Assembly (NCBI GenBank): GCA_021234535.1
Contig: CM037832.1
Coordinates: 2,114,359 to 2,178,358 of the forward strand
Direction of reading: 5' to 3'
Origin: Stichopus chloronotus
Taxonomy: Eukaryota; Echinodermata; Holothuroidea; Aspidochirotida; Stichopodidae
Length of the DNA: 64,000 bases
In this document: positions 45,206-56,032 of the stretch, one piece after another
How the letters are laid out: each line of letters begins with the position of its first letter
How positions within the stretch are numbered: the first letter of the stretch is position 1
The notes under the pieces: generated by a model
The model's database searches: none
The model's input: the letters and a program-made list of their open reading frames with translations, nothing else
Told to the model about the DNA's origin: nothing
Translations under genes and position numbers: made by a program

Positions 45206-48200
45206 CTGGAAGCAGAAAAAAATTCTTTTGTAGTTGGTCACATTTTACTCAGTGGTCCAAAACAACCTGTGCAGAGTCAACCAATAAAACTTCTCTGTGA
45301 TAAGGAACAGTATAATGGCATATTCCCCTCCCAGCCACCATTTGCCCTGAGGAAATTTCTAGGCAATTCCAGAAGAGTGGTGATCAACATCGGAATAACA
45401 CTTAACAAAATGCTTGTTGTAAACTGACTAACATCACACGCACAATTATGAATCTGCATATGTGATTTATACACAAAATCTTCATTGCTGCATCATTTTC
45501 TTTATATTTCATTCATTTTGTATTATCATTTACATTATACTTTCAGGAAATCAGTAACCACACTTTCAGCAACTTCCAATCTGTCCCCCTGTCTACTTGA
45601 ATACTCTACTTTGAGGAAAAAGCAAAGAAGAGCAAAACAAAAGAACTGGCACCAGTGATGTATCAGACCAGCCGATTGTATCAATATCTACAAATCATCT
45701 TGAAATGAGTAAGCTGAATAGAAACTCCTGGCTTTAAGTACTCATTAAAGTTTGCTTTGGATACACAGAAAAATGTTTAAGGCTTTCCCTGTAATTTTAC
45801 CATGAAACTAAATTTGACATTTTTCTTAGATACAAACAGTTCAAAGTGTCTCACTACCCACTGTAAGCAAGTGTGTCGTCGTGTTTGTCAACAGACCACA
45901 AACTGTTTTGACCCTCTGCAGAGTGATAGACTGACTGGTTTGCCTTTAAAGACAGTGAAGTGCTTAAATTAAGGTACCAACCAGTCTGATGGAATTAAAA
46001 ATGAGTGCATCAAATTTATTCTCTTACAAGGAAAAATTTGAAAAAGCCATGTGGTTCTAATGATACAGAATGGGCTTGCGGCTCATTTAAAATATACAAA
46101 ATCATGATTTGGGGACTACGTTTTGTAACCACATTACAATTAAACCAAATTTGCGATTTGTCAAAGCTTCTCTTCTTGAGACATTGTGTTTACAAGGTTT
46201 TCAATATTTGACCTCTGTTGACCCCAAAATGATCTCCACCAAAACCAAAAGGATTCTTGTACTCAATGTGGTACACTTCTTTAGCAAATATGAAATCTGT
46301 TCAAGGTTCCCTTCTTGAGCAATCATGTTCTAATACAATGTTTACACTATCTGCATGGATGACAAATGGGTGGGTGGGTGGCCGGATGCAAGTTTGAATA
46401 CAATTGAAATGTATGTACTTCAAAGTGTGCAATAATGCAGTCACGGCTGTTTCTTCGTCTTCACTTTGGTGTAAAAATCGGTACAAATTTCACCAGATTT
46501 CTAATTTCATCACATAAAACACACTCTTCAATCAGAGCAAAAACTTACACTAGCATACCCACAAGGAGTCCTGGCGCTGACTTGTATCGAAGTCAAGATG
46601 TCCCGTCCAACTTCTAAGAGGAATGGATCTCTGGTGGCCTGGTAGAGGTACATCACACTCTCCACCAGTTCTGTGAGAGAAAAGGTACATATTTCATATG
46701 GATGATATTAACACAGACTGTTGCCTGTTTCAAACATGACAGAGGATAGGTAAAATGTCTGGCTCTTTACATCTGCCAATCTTTTGATTTGGTATATAAC
46801 ATCACAAGTATCACAAAGCATGAACATTTATTAAAATCTATCACCTCTGGAAAAAAAAATAAAGACACGAACAATTATACAGACACAGGTATAAATGACA
46901 GTTGCAATTCTGGTATTCTGGTAAATTGCCCTTGTAAATTTCAAGACAAATGTGGTGCAAGGTCCTCATAAAACTTTTGGAACTGGCAGAAAGTTGGCAC
47001 TCAGTTTTGAATGTTGGACACTTTGAATCATTGACAGCTTATGTTTTATGAATGTTCAATTAGGTGTAAAGAATCAGACCAAAGAACCAACAAAATTAGT
47101 TGCTATCAACCACTTCTGCAAAGACAAAAATACACATTGACTTCATAGTGACTGTAGCTCTTGCATTAGGGTGCAATGATGACTGCCTTCCATGATTAAA
47201 CGTTGAACTGGATGTTCAAAGTGTGGTACTCATGAGGTATAGTCACGAATGAAATTTACCCGGGCGCAAGGGGTAGCCTTCTCTACCATCTACGGGCAGC
47301 CCATGTGGGATGTTATAGAACTCAGGGGTGAAGCCGACCTGTTTCCACACCTGGTGAAAATTGTGCAGAGTTTTCATAGCAGGATCGATGTCACCAATGA
47401 GGCTCTGAGGATGAGAAAGTATGTGAGGCAACTGACATTACATACAGTCCTGCACAATGTGTTCAAGTTTCTGCAAACAGGATTTTTCACATCACGCATA
47501 AATTGCGATATCAATTCAAGAAGACTTATGCAAACTTGGAAATCAGGCCTTACAGAAACAGGCAAAGTATCTCAAACCTGCCAACGCATCAATAGAAATG
47601 AGGTACCTTCAAAAAGATATATATTAGGCAAGACATATCAAAGATCTTCTAGACCAGGTCTTTGCATTTTTTGTTCCTGAAAACACATTGACCACAATTT
47701 TTATGGGAGCACTTGAAGAGAGCAAATGCTGTTCACCTCAGACTCACCTGCAGACCAGGCCAATAAGCATCTAGTGATTGAAAGACTGGTAAAGTGACCT
47801 GCCCTTTTTTCATATTAACCCACATGTACCAGTCATCCCTCTTGTTGTAAGTCTTCACTGCCTCTTCATACTCTGTGTAATTTATGAATGAGAAAGTTTG
47901 GTGTATTTGTAAATGGTAAGGAAAGGAAGGTGGGAAGGGGGTGGTGTTAGGATGGGGACCTGTCGAACTTCCACTATCATAAACACAAGAAAGTATGTTT
48001 AGTTGATTGCAATCAAGCAGTAGGATGTGGTTATTTCTCACTCCTCATACCAAATTATTTTTTTTTTTACATCAACAGCAAGAAGAAAGGAAAACAGAGA
48101 TACACACACCGACACACGCACATGCACCCTCACACCAGCACACACACACAAACATAAAACCCAAACAAAATACCTAAACAAACAAAGCTTGAATATGTTG

Positions 48201-51200
48201 CATCTGACACAGTAGTGGGGAACAAGAGACTTGGGTTGACAGGAGCCAACGGTAACTGTGACACTGTGTGGTATTGTATGCATACACATCTAACAGAGCT
48301 AACTGACAGAAATTTGTAGAAATGCATCTAACATCAATATGTAGGGAATATTAGTAAAAGGTACCATAGAACTAATTACAGCCCTGCATTGCTTGACATG
48401 GAAGTGACACAAGCTATTCTGATGCAGCAAGGACGATGGAACACATTCAGCTTATTTGATATCCCTTGAACCTTTTCATGCTTACTTACTGTGTAACAGA
48501 TCAGGCAAACAAAACTCACGAAAACTTCTTGAAGGAATGCATCCTTTGAACTTGTCGAATCAAGTCTTGAAAGCCTAAGCGAGATGGCTGGCACACTGTT
48601 TAGAGTTTTACTACTTATTCTATGATATTGAGACAAAAACGAGAGAAATAAGCAACCGCAGTGCAATGAAGTGATTTACTCTACCTCTAAACATGTCCAT
48701 CAGCTCCTGGTTTCCAAGCAACAGACTCCCTTTGACCAAATACTCTAGATAGGAGTCAATACCACCTCCAATTCCAGAATCTAGAGCAGTCCACTTTTTG
48801 CTGAGAATGTTTATGTGGTTCCCGACCTTTAAAATAAAAAGAAAGACATTTGAAGACGGAGCATGGGGGACCTCATTCCAAGTAAATTCCAAACAAAAAT
48901 TAATGCATGGGTAATATTGAAAATTTTTGCACCAAATTGAAAATATGGGCATCTCAATGTTTCATGAACATTTAGTCTCCCAGCCAACATCTGACCAGAG
49001 ATTTCAACAGGAAAAAGAGCAAACTCAACATTATGCCACATGTGTCAGTGGACCCACCCCCATATCAGCTTTGGTCCCCCTCCCTTGCCATGGGCCTGCA
49101 TTTGAATGCAGGGAGACATAAACAGACTGCTCAGGAAAGGGAATAAACACTTCACCATGGCAGAGTAGCAAATATGATTCAGCTATGAATGGCAATAAAC
49201 ATGCAAAGGACAACAATTATTTCCCCCAGGAATTGCCAATCCCTTTTTGTCTCTCAAGCTGCATATCAGTGCACAAATACCAAAACCAATACAAGCCAAG
49301 TCTTTAAACACAAAAAAAATTTAGGCTCCATTGTACAAAAAAACCACACAGAGGTGACATTGTGATAAACACACCAATCCAACACTGGACCGGCACTGCC
49401 AGAGTGCCTGCAAGGCTCTCAGGGCGGTTTCTTCGAACTTCGGATCTCCCGTCAACCTGCTGAGGGTCCCAAACTCTACGATGAAGGTGCCAACTCCAGA
49501 CGTACATGTCACCGGCGTTTCACCTTTGGGTACTCCGTTGACCAGGTTGATGGTACCATACGGCATTCCCGTTGGGGTGTCAAAAGCTGAAAGGTGGCAA
49601 AAGGATACAACAAATTGAAAACGATGTTTCAAGAAGGCAAAGTGGTCCATCAGCCACTGCACAGAATTATTGCTGATTTCACTTACCAGGTAACAGCTTT
49701 GTGGCTATTTCTTTAGCCAATGTCAACAAAGGCCCTTCACAGGGCCATTCAGGACTGACTGGAACCTGAGCCCTCTTGGAAAGCAGATGAGCAGATAATA
49801 GCCCTCCAACAACTGCAAAGTGAAAATTATTCTAACAATTTTTATTTCTCATTAACGTAATGTTCTCATAGATTAAACAGATGAATTGAACAAAGCCTTC
49901 TATTCAATAAGGATGCATGTCTTCTAGAAATTAAAAAATGCTGATCTTAGCATCATAGCATGAGCATATCACAGAATTAAATATCTTGATTTTGCTTTCC
50001 TTTGTATGCATAAAGACACTCACAAATTACAACTTCCCACAACTTTGAATAAGACATTTGTTCTGTTCACATAATTTGTATGCAACGAGTAAATAAAGGG
50101 CTTAAGACTAACTTTTCTCATGGAAACTAAGGCATACTGCATAAGCATATAAAGTAGAGCAAGAAGGAAAAAGAAAACATGCACTTGTACAAAATATGAG
50201 CTAAATTGTCAATATTATGTTTTTGTTCAGGGCTGTATTCCAAAATTCTACTGCAGCTGTTTTTACCATTACAGTAGTTTGGCAATCAGCATATATCTTA
50301 TTGAGATTGAATAGGCCAAGGTTAAATATCAGAGACAAAAATCGGTGATCTACTCAAAGGGATCCGGCCATCCCACAGAGATTAAATATCTAATGTAGGG
50401 CTTTCCTTCCTTACAATAACAAGATGTTTGTTACCGTATTTACAAGTTTGTAAACATGGAGAAAAATCGACGAAATTTGGTCGCCAACTGTCCCCCCCAA
50501 AAGCAGCAACTGCGATTACAAACCTCTGATGTTGGTTTCAAAGACTGAAACATTTATATCTTCATCGAAGTCTAGATGGTGAACTAGCAGGTCTGCTACT
50601 CGTCGAAACTCCGAGTAATTTCCGAGGATAGCTAGCGTATCCAAGCTATCCACCAGTGTCAGAGAATAACTGCCAAAGAAGATGGAAATGAAAACAAATT
50701 TGACATCAGCATTGATGCTAACCTGCTGTTCCATCAAACTGCAATAGAGACATGAAACATGGGCAGAGGTCATCCCTCAGTTGAATATGCATGAGTTGAG
50801 CATGAATATTTATATCTTTAGAAAGGGGAGTATAGCAAGCTACTGAGTGTATTTGATTATGCTTGTGTACATGAAATTTAATATGGGTGCAATCTCTATG
50901 CAGACTGAGACAGAATCCAAGTGATATTTTGTGGACGTTGTATTATGAATGCAGTCAGAACTGGTACATGAGTAACATTAAAGTTACAGTAGTTGTGCAT
51001 GCAAGTCCAAAGTTCTGACCATGCATCTGCCCTCTAGGACTCTGGTAATGCTCACCCATAGTGAGATGGGTAACTGAAGGTCAGTTAACTGAAGATAAAA
51101 CTTCTGTTAGGCTACATGTTTGTTGTGAGGTCCTAATACGATCTTTTGCTTTCTGTAGCAGGTTATATTTGTGACACCATGCATCTTCTGTACCCACATG

Positions 51201-54200
51201 ACAATGAGTTACATTAGTTCTTAGTTCAATGCACCATAAATTGTGTCTCATGTACAGTGTCGATTAGTGAGACTACTATCCAGGACTGCAATTTCAGAGT
51301 CGGGTCCTGGCATCGTCAATTGGATACTTGACGCAAAAACTAATACATATAGTAATGCATGTGTTTCTTTGGGAATGTAATACTTGATTGTAAGTGTGGA
51401 GGAACAAAATGCAAAACTGAACATGTACTGTACATTGTATGACTCCTTTGGGGCAGTAAGTCTCTCACATAAATATATCATTTTGGAAAATTTTTAAAAC
51501 TTACCAAATTCTACTGTACACTAGTTTCACAACAAACTATTAACAGTAAACACTAGTTAAAAATGTCGTTTTGAGTTTCAGCACTGTCCCACAGTATATG
51601 GAGGAATAAACTTCTTACAGATACAGTACGCATATTACTTTTCTGAAGGCCAAGCACTAAATCACCACACTGACACAACACTTCATTTTAATTTCACACA
51701 GAAATCTTTTAAATCATATTGTCATTTATAGAAAAACAAAATTGACATACATCAAAGCTGATAGTTTAAATCAGACCTGAGTAACTTTAGTAAATAATCT
51801 GTCCTATGGTATATAGTAAAACAGCAAAGAGAAAGGTCATTCAAATTGAAGACATCATGCCACAAATTTAATTTAAACAAATTTTGTGACATTACTTGGC
51901 ATGTGAGCAACAAGATTACAAGGCAACAATACATATGGTTCAAATGATGAAAAGATGAAAAAATTTATTTCACCTGCCCCAGGTGTCAAATCCATCACAG
52001 GTCAATGGTCTCAGCTCATCGTAAGGAAAGGCATGTTCAAGGTAGTTATTGTAGCCATGGTAAAACATTGAAACAATTTCATCCCTTAATAAAACAGAGG
52101 AGAAATGATCACACAGTATTATCAATATGAATTTTTAACTTCAGAAATTGATTCCTACAAGTGTTTCCCAAACTCCATAAATTCTGTAGTAAAATTCCAC
52201 ATCCCCTTTATCCATGATTTCCCATGACAGCATAAAAGCATTGGCCCCTGTTGCACTAACGAGGGACCCAAAATACTTTGGAGACATTTGTCTCATTACT
52301 TCTTTCTGTTACTTGATTTTAATTTTCAGGTTGCCAATTTCATACGGAAGACTCGAATAATTTGATTTGGTGATTTAAATCTATTTTATTTCCGGTACAT
52401 TGCAGTACAAAAAGCTGTGAGTGCTCTTCTTCAGAAGATTTTATTACAGTCATGCTCTTCCTATAGGCCATGTTGCCCTTCACTTTGGGAACTTACAAGT
52501 ATTGACAGTCCTTTGTGAAGTTTATGAGAACGCATCCGTGGAATGCAGTATTTACGGCTGCCTGACAGGTTGGTCTATTCATGTACAGTACCAGTTTGAA
52601 ATTTCTACCAGGTGTAAACACTACGTGCTTCCTTAAGTCTTCACAAAGTATATTGTAGTACTATTATTAAGTTTTATTATTAAGTTATCATTTCGTACCC
52701 ACAAATAATGTCATTTCAAACCACGAGGCAACCTTTTGTTGTCCTTTTTTGACACAATTATTTTGTGTCAGTTATTACACAAGAAGTTTTGTCAAATCTC
52801 CCTGATGCCATTGGAAAAAGTGTTTCCCAAATTTGGACTCTGTCTTATTTTCTAGCGACATAGTTCTAAAAGAGTTGCTTTCTCTCAATGTTCATAAAGC
52901 CCCTGACCTGGATGCAATCTATCCAATTTTGTTGAGGTCATTTGCTCATCATTTCTGTGTTCCACTGTCACTGGTCTTTAATAAATTTATGGTTGAAGGT
53001 TATGTTCCTGAGTACGGGAGGTGTGCTAACATCACCCCAATTTTTAAGAAGGGAGATAAGTCACAGCCCTGTAATTACAGGCCTGTAAGTCTCACTAGTG
53101 TTGTCTGTAAGGTCTTGAAGTCTATGGTTAGTTTCTTCAGTAGTTATTCATTAATCAGGATGTTGCAACATGGCTTTTGTCAGAAAAGGTCCTGCCTCAC
53201 CAATATTTTGAAGTTCATGGAAGATGTTACTAATTCATTGGGTAGGCAGAAGTATGTTGATGTCGTTTTTCTGTGTTTTCAGAAAGCTTTTGATAAGGTT
53301 CCCCAATTTTGCTTAATCTGTGGTAATTTACTGACCTGGATTCATAATTGGTTATGTAATAGGAAACAGAAGGTGGTTTTAAATGGTTGTGCTTCTTCTT
53401 GGCAGGAGGTAGCTAGTGGGGTCCCTCAGTAGTCTGTGTTGGGTCCTCTCCTGTTTACTGCTTTCACTAATAACATTGATGCTGATATTGTGTGCAGAGC
53501 CAAGAAGTTTGCTGATGACACAAAACTGTATTCTGAGGTCTCCTCTGAAGGTGATTCAAAAAGTTTTCAGAGGGATTTAGACAGGGTTTTTTGCTTGGTC
53601 TCAGTAGTGGCAAATGCTGTTTAATATTGATAAATGCAAGGTAATGCATATTGGCAATAATAATCCTAGGTATTTGTACACTTTAAATGGACAGTCACTG
53701 CAAGAGGTTTATGTTGAAAGGGACTTAGGTGTTCACATAGATTCTTCTTTACAGCCAGCTAAGCAGTGTGTTGAAGCAGCTAAAAGAGCAAATAGGAGTT
53801 TAGGTATGATTAAGAGAAATTTTAGTTTCCTTAAGCAAGACTTTGTTGTTAGACTCTATAAGCAGTTGGTTAGGCCTAACTTAGGGTATGCTGTTCAAGC
53901 TTGGAACCCATATTTTTCTAAAGATAAGGAGTTACTTGAGAAAGTTCAGCACAGGGCTACTAGATTGATTAAAACCTTCCAGGGTGTCCCCTACAACAGC
54001 AGGTTATGCATAGCTCCCAAGTTCCGAGAGGCTAGATGCAGGTCCACACCTAATCTGTCCGATGGTGAATCGCTGCCCCCTGGGGGAGGGGTTTAAGGGG
54101 CACAGGTGTCCCCCTCGAAATTTTTTTCGTGCAGTGTAGGAGTGTCTACACGCAAAATGGTAGCACTTTTTGGGCAAATAAGTCAACACAATTTCTCTAG

Positions 54201-55492
54201 GTTACCCCCAAAAATCTGTTCTGTAGGCCTGCTGATCTTTTTCCTTTTTTTCGTCTTTGCCTACTACAGAGATGTGAAATGCAGGTTTTTCAAAGGGCGT
54301 GGCGGGTCATTGGGTTTGGGTATTCAAATGAGGGTCAAATCCGCTAAATGCGGGTCACTTGGAAGTTATGAGGTTATGTCTCTTTAATCTCACTTCACTT
54401 AAGCTGAGAAGATCACTTGGAGATTTGATACATGTCTACAAGATTGTTCATGGTTTTGATAATTTATCACTTTCTGATTTTTTCAAGTTTGCAAATAGTA
54501 AAATTACTGGAGGTCATTGTCTTAAACTCAAGAAGGTTCAAAGTAGGATCAATATTCGTCGTAACTTCTTTTCTCAGAGGGTAGTAAATGAGTGGAATGG
54601 GTTGAATGAGGATGAAGTGACGGCAAGAATTAGTGTAAATGGGTTTAAGAATTAATGCACTGGACAAGTACAGTAGGCTTTGTGACCGGGTTTTATTTTT
54701 GTATTTTTTTCTAGGGTCCTAGATGCATCTAGGGGACTTAATTGTCAATCCTTTTTCCACTAAACTAAACTATATCAACTTCCGTATTGGAGGTGTCTAT
54801 AACACAAATCCAATTGGCACTCGCTCGTTTGCACATATAGTCTAGTTGGCATTCGGGTGGCATTCGTTATAGTAAGACCCATTAAACACACTCGTTTCGA
54901 TATACTGATTGAAGATTTCCTGCTATCACACACAAATCTTGGTCTAGCATAGGACTGCTGTAGTCCATGTTCTGTGTTTGTTTAAAGACAAAAACTCATC
55001 ACCCCAGACAGCTTCAATTCTCCCAACCACCTACCTCTAGTCCCTCCCCCTGCCTGTCTAGTTAAATTCCTCCACATGTGTACAGTAATCAAAACGATGG
55101 ATCCCTGCGTGCGCTGTGTAATACGAGCTGCTCTGCATCTTTCGAATTTGCTGTCAATCTAAGAGTACTGTAACTTAGAACCAGTTGAGATTTTTGCTTT
55201 CCGGGAAGTAAAAATATTGCTAAGGGTGATGTTTCACAGCCTTTCATCCTTCCCCAGGCCTGCTCTATTGCCGACATAGACTGTACTGTAGTGGGCCAAC
55301 TGTACAGTACAACAGCTTAGCGAAATGCATGCCTGTTTCGCAGAAATAGTCCCTTTGCCTTATATTACGACTGTCCAATTTATCTTACCGGTAATTCTTC
55401 AAATCATCGGTAGTTATTTCACAATTAAAAGGTGTGGCGCACAAGAAAATGACTACCAATATCATACAGATATGAAGACGACAACGAAACAT
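44768..55492 (-). CDS. EDEM2: EDEM2, ER degradation-enhancing alpha-mannosidase-like protein 2
   Basis: Ten exons join in phase: 55492-55389, 52084-51974, 50669-50524, 49812-49687, 49586-49375, 48826-48685, 47872-47748, 47404-47260, 46670-46549 and 45205-44768, giving 556 residues (human 578). The GH47 protein starts mannose trimming of misfolded glycoproteins in the ER lumen, committing them to ERAD. Seen: a signal peptide ([12 protein letters not shown], 8-19); [18 protein letters not shown]; all three GH47 acidic residues in their motifs, E116 (VFETNIR), D257 ([10 protein letters not shown]) and E371 (YPLRPELVES); the Ca-site motif NTEAHP at 473-478; and C64 and C407, matching the conserved family pair. 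The tail ends C535[16 protein letters not shown], matching the human C558 tail. First ATG after an in-frame TAG. Confidence 0.97.
45206..46548 (-). other. EDEM2 intron 9
   Basis: Intron of 1.34 kb. It includes an inverted, diverged copy of the GAGGTCAAAG repeat (46195-46320) and a short GGGT repeat near 46368. Confidence 0.6.
46195..46320. repeat. Inverted single copy of the 35-kb tandem repeat
   Basis: TTGACCTCTGTTGACC, CTCCACCAAAACCAA and CAAGGTTCCCTTCTTGAG are the reverse complement of the unit at 35095-35450. Confidence 0.7.
46549..46670 (-). CDS. EDEM2: EDEM2 exon 9
   Basis: Residues 372-411, [20 protein letters not shown] through PCGYAS. It completes E371 of RPELVES, the GH47 catalytic-base motif, and carries C407. 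Acceptor CTCACAG, donor AGT/GTAAGT. Confidence 0.96.
46671..47259 (-). other. EDEM2 intron 8
   Basis: Intron of 589 bp, AT-rich; nothing else seen. Confidence 0.6.
47260..47404 (-). CDS. EDEM2: EDEM2 exon 8
   Basis: Residues 323-370: [37 protein letters not shown]. Acceptor CCTCAG, donor G/GTAAAT. Confidence 0.97.
47405..47747 (-). other. EDEM2 intron 7
   Basis: Intron of 343 bp. A plus-strand frame crossing it is an antisense shadow of exon 8. Confidence 0.6.
47748..47872 (-). CDS. EDEM2: EDEM2 exon 7
   Basis: Residues 282-322: [20 protein letters not shown] and [11 protein letters not shown], both strongly conserved in EDEM2. Acceptor TACACAG, donor CAG/GTGAGT. Confidence 0.97.
47873..48684 (-). 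other. EDEM2 intron 6
   Basis: Intron of 812 bp. It holds a (CA)n-rich tract at about 48098-48150; otherwise AT-rich. Confidence 0.6.
48098..48150. repeat. (CA)n-rich microsatellite
   Basis: ACACACACCGACACACGCAC followed by further CA units. Confidence 0.9.
48685..48826 (-). CDS. EDEM2: EDEM2 exon 6 (catalytic Asp)
   Basis: Residues 234-280: [30 protein letters not shown] with D257. Acceptor TTTTAAAG, donor G/GTAGAG. Confidence 0.96.
48827..49374 (-). other. EDEM2 intron 5
   Basis: Intron of 548 bp. The acceptor side is A/T-rich; no element seen. Confidence 0.6.
49375..49586 (-). CDS. EDEM2: EDEM2 exon 5
   Basis: Residues 164-233: [36 protein letters not shown] and LTGDPKFEE. Acceptor CTTTCAG, donor TTG/GTGTGT. 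Confidence 0.97.
49687..49812 (-). CDS. EDEM2: EDEM2 exon 4
   Basis: Residues 122-162: [40 protein letters not shown]. Acceptor TTTGCAG, donor G/GTAAGT. A 100-bp intron separates it from exon 5. Confidence 0.96.
49813..50523 (-). other. EDEM2 intron 3
   Basis: Intron of 711 bp, AT-rich; nothing else recognised. Confidence 0.6.
50524..50669 (-). CDS. EDEM2: EDEM2 exon 3 (catalytic Glu)
   Basis: Residues 73-120: [20 protein letters not shown] and [11 protein letters not shown]116 is the GH47 general-acid position (human EDEM2 E117). Acceptor TTTGGCAG, donor G/GTTTGT. Confidence 0.97.
50670..51973 (-). other. EDEM2 intron 2
   Basis: Intron of 1.3 kb, AT-rich; no repeat with definable ends. 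Confidence 0.6.
51974..52084 (-). CDS. EDEM2: EDEM2 exon 2
   Basis: Residues 36-71: [37 protein letters not shown]64 corresponds to the conserved Cys of TCDG. Acceptor TTAAG, donor AG/GTGAAA. Confidence 0.96.
52833..54655 (+). pseudogene. Reverse transcriptase pseudogene of the 52.7-kb element
   Basis: Frames at 52833-53432, 53436-53624, 53614-54008 and 54379-54655 together cover the RT fingers and palm, thumb and C-terminal region. The first frame ends in TAG inside the GVPQG motif. The frame changes after the FADD motif. The last two pieces come back into register once the MITE is disregarded. Confidence 0.88.
54001..54378. mobile_element. MITE with 8-bp target duplication (hAT-like)
   Basis: The perfect direct repeat AGGTTATG (54001-54008 and 54371-54378) flanks a 362-bp insert. 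Its ends are inverted copies CATAGCTCCCAAGT and CATAACTTCCAAGT. 8-bp duplications are typical of hAT elements. The host RT frame is continuous across the empty site, which proves insertion after the retrotransposon landed. Confidence 0.92.
54985..55245. repeat. Dispersed repeat, copy 2
   Basis: Same orientation as 8667-8920; shares GACAAAAACTCATCACCCC, ACCACCTACCTCTAGT and CTGCTCTGCATCTTTCGAAT. Here no MITE adjoins its TTTAAAGAC edge. Confidence 0.85.
55389..55492 (-). CDS. EDEM2: EDEM2 exon 1 (signal peptide)
   Basis: Residues 1-34, [20 protein letters not shown] then a mature start ending LKNY, with the donor CG/GTAAGA. The split codon CG/G restores the Arg before DEIV, as in human HYR-ERV. 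Upstream in-frame TAG, with no ATG between. Confidence 0.92.
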
Positions 55493-55564
55493 CTTCAAGA
55501 ACAGTTCTCTTCCATAAGTCACTGCTCTCTGCTACGATTACGAGTTCTTTCGGCAGGTTTTCTT

Positions 55565-55699
55565 CAAAAATACTTAGGCCCCATTATGATGACATTCATG
55601 CGTGCAAGCACTGCGTTAAAGGAAGCGCAAATTTTGGCTGTACAAATTACGGTGTCGGCTTTGGTTAGTGAGCGCGTGTATTTGCTTCAAATATGAAGA
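55565..55699. repeat. Dispersed repeat in the EDEM2 5' flank
   Basis: Second copy of 41704-41841, lying 73-207 bp upstream of the EDEM2 ATG, so it probably overlaps the 5' UTR or core promoter. Confidence 0.85.
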
Positions 55700-55798
55700 A
55701 CTAGATAAAGTTCTTTGCTGTACACTAATCTATCTATTATCGGGCTGAAGCTAGCGAACAATAAGAGCGAATAACGGTGGCCGACAATAAGGCCACCA

Positions 55799-56032
55799 AT
55801 GACACGGACTAAGAAGTACATTTCTACTAAGGAACCCTATAAAGACCGTTACATGCGTTTGAGGAAATGCAACACCGATATCATGGCTTATTATTTTCTA
55901 ATGGTTCATATGAGGAGTAACGTGATGATCGAATTTATGCTGGCCATGTGTCAAGGATATTCTTTCAAAAAAATCAGCGCATCAGGTAACCTGAATTTCA
56001 AAGTGATTTTGATTAACAAATCAATGTTGTAA
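55799..56032 (+). other. Unrecognised plus-strand frame divergent from EDEM2
   Basis: 78 codons beginning MTRTKKYISTKEPYKDRYMR, basic at the start. It opens about 300 bp from the EDEM2 ATG in head-to-head orientation. A possible donor TCAG/GTAACC lies inside. It could be the first exon of a divergent gene or simply chance; no family recognised. Confidence 0.25.

Larger units (their letters stand above)
52740..54775 (+). mobile_element. Decayed CR1/L2-like non-LTR retrotransposon, 5' truncated, split by a MITE
   Basis: The pol remnant retains [16 protein letters not shown], the motif [15 protein letters not shown] (then a stop where G is expected before SVLGPL), [10 protein letters not shown], and a C-terminal part with RATRLIKTF and [14 protein letters not shown]. 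It contains a nonsense codon near 53431, a frameshift around 53600, and a 362-bp insertion at 54009-54370. The 3' end is near 54770, with a repeated CTAAA word. It cannot encode an active enzyme. It differs in sequence from the 59285-60683 element, so it is a separate subfamily. Confidence 0.9.
52085..55388 (-). other. EDEM2 intron 1
   Basis: Intron of 3.3 kb, mostly transposon: a CR1-like element in antisense orientation to EDEM2 (about 52740-54775) split by a MITE, then a dispersed repeat (54985-55245). Confidence 0.7.

Noticed and set aside
47249..47680. 143-codon plus-strand frame
   Set aside because: Antisense shadow of EDEM2 exon 8, extended into the intron.
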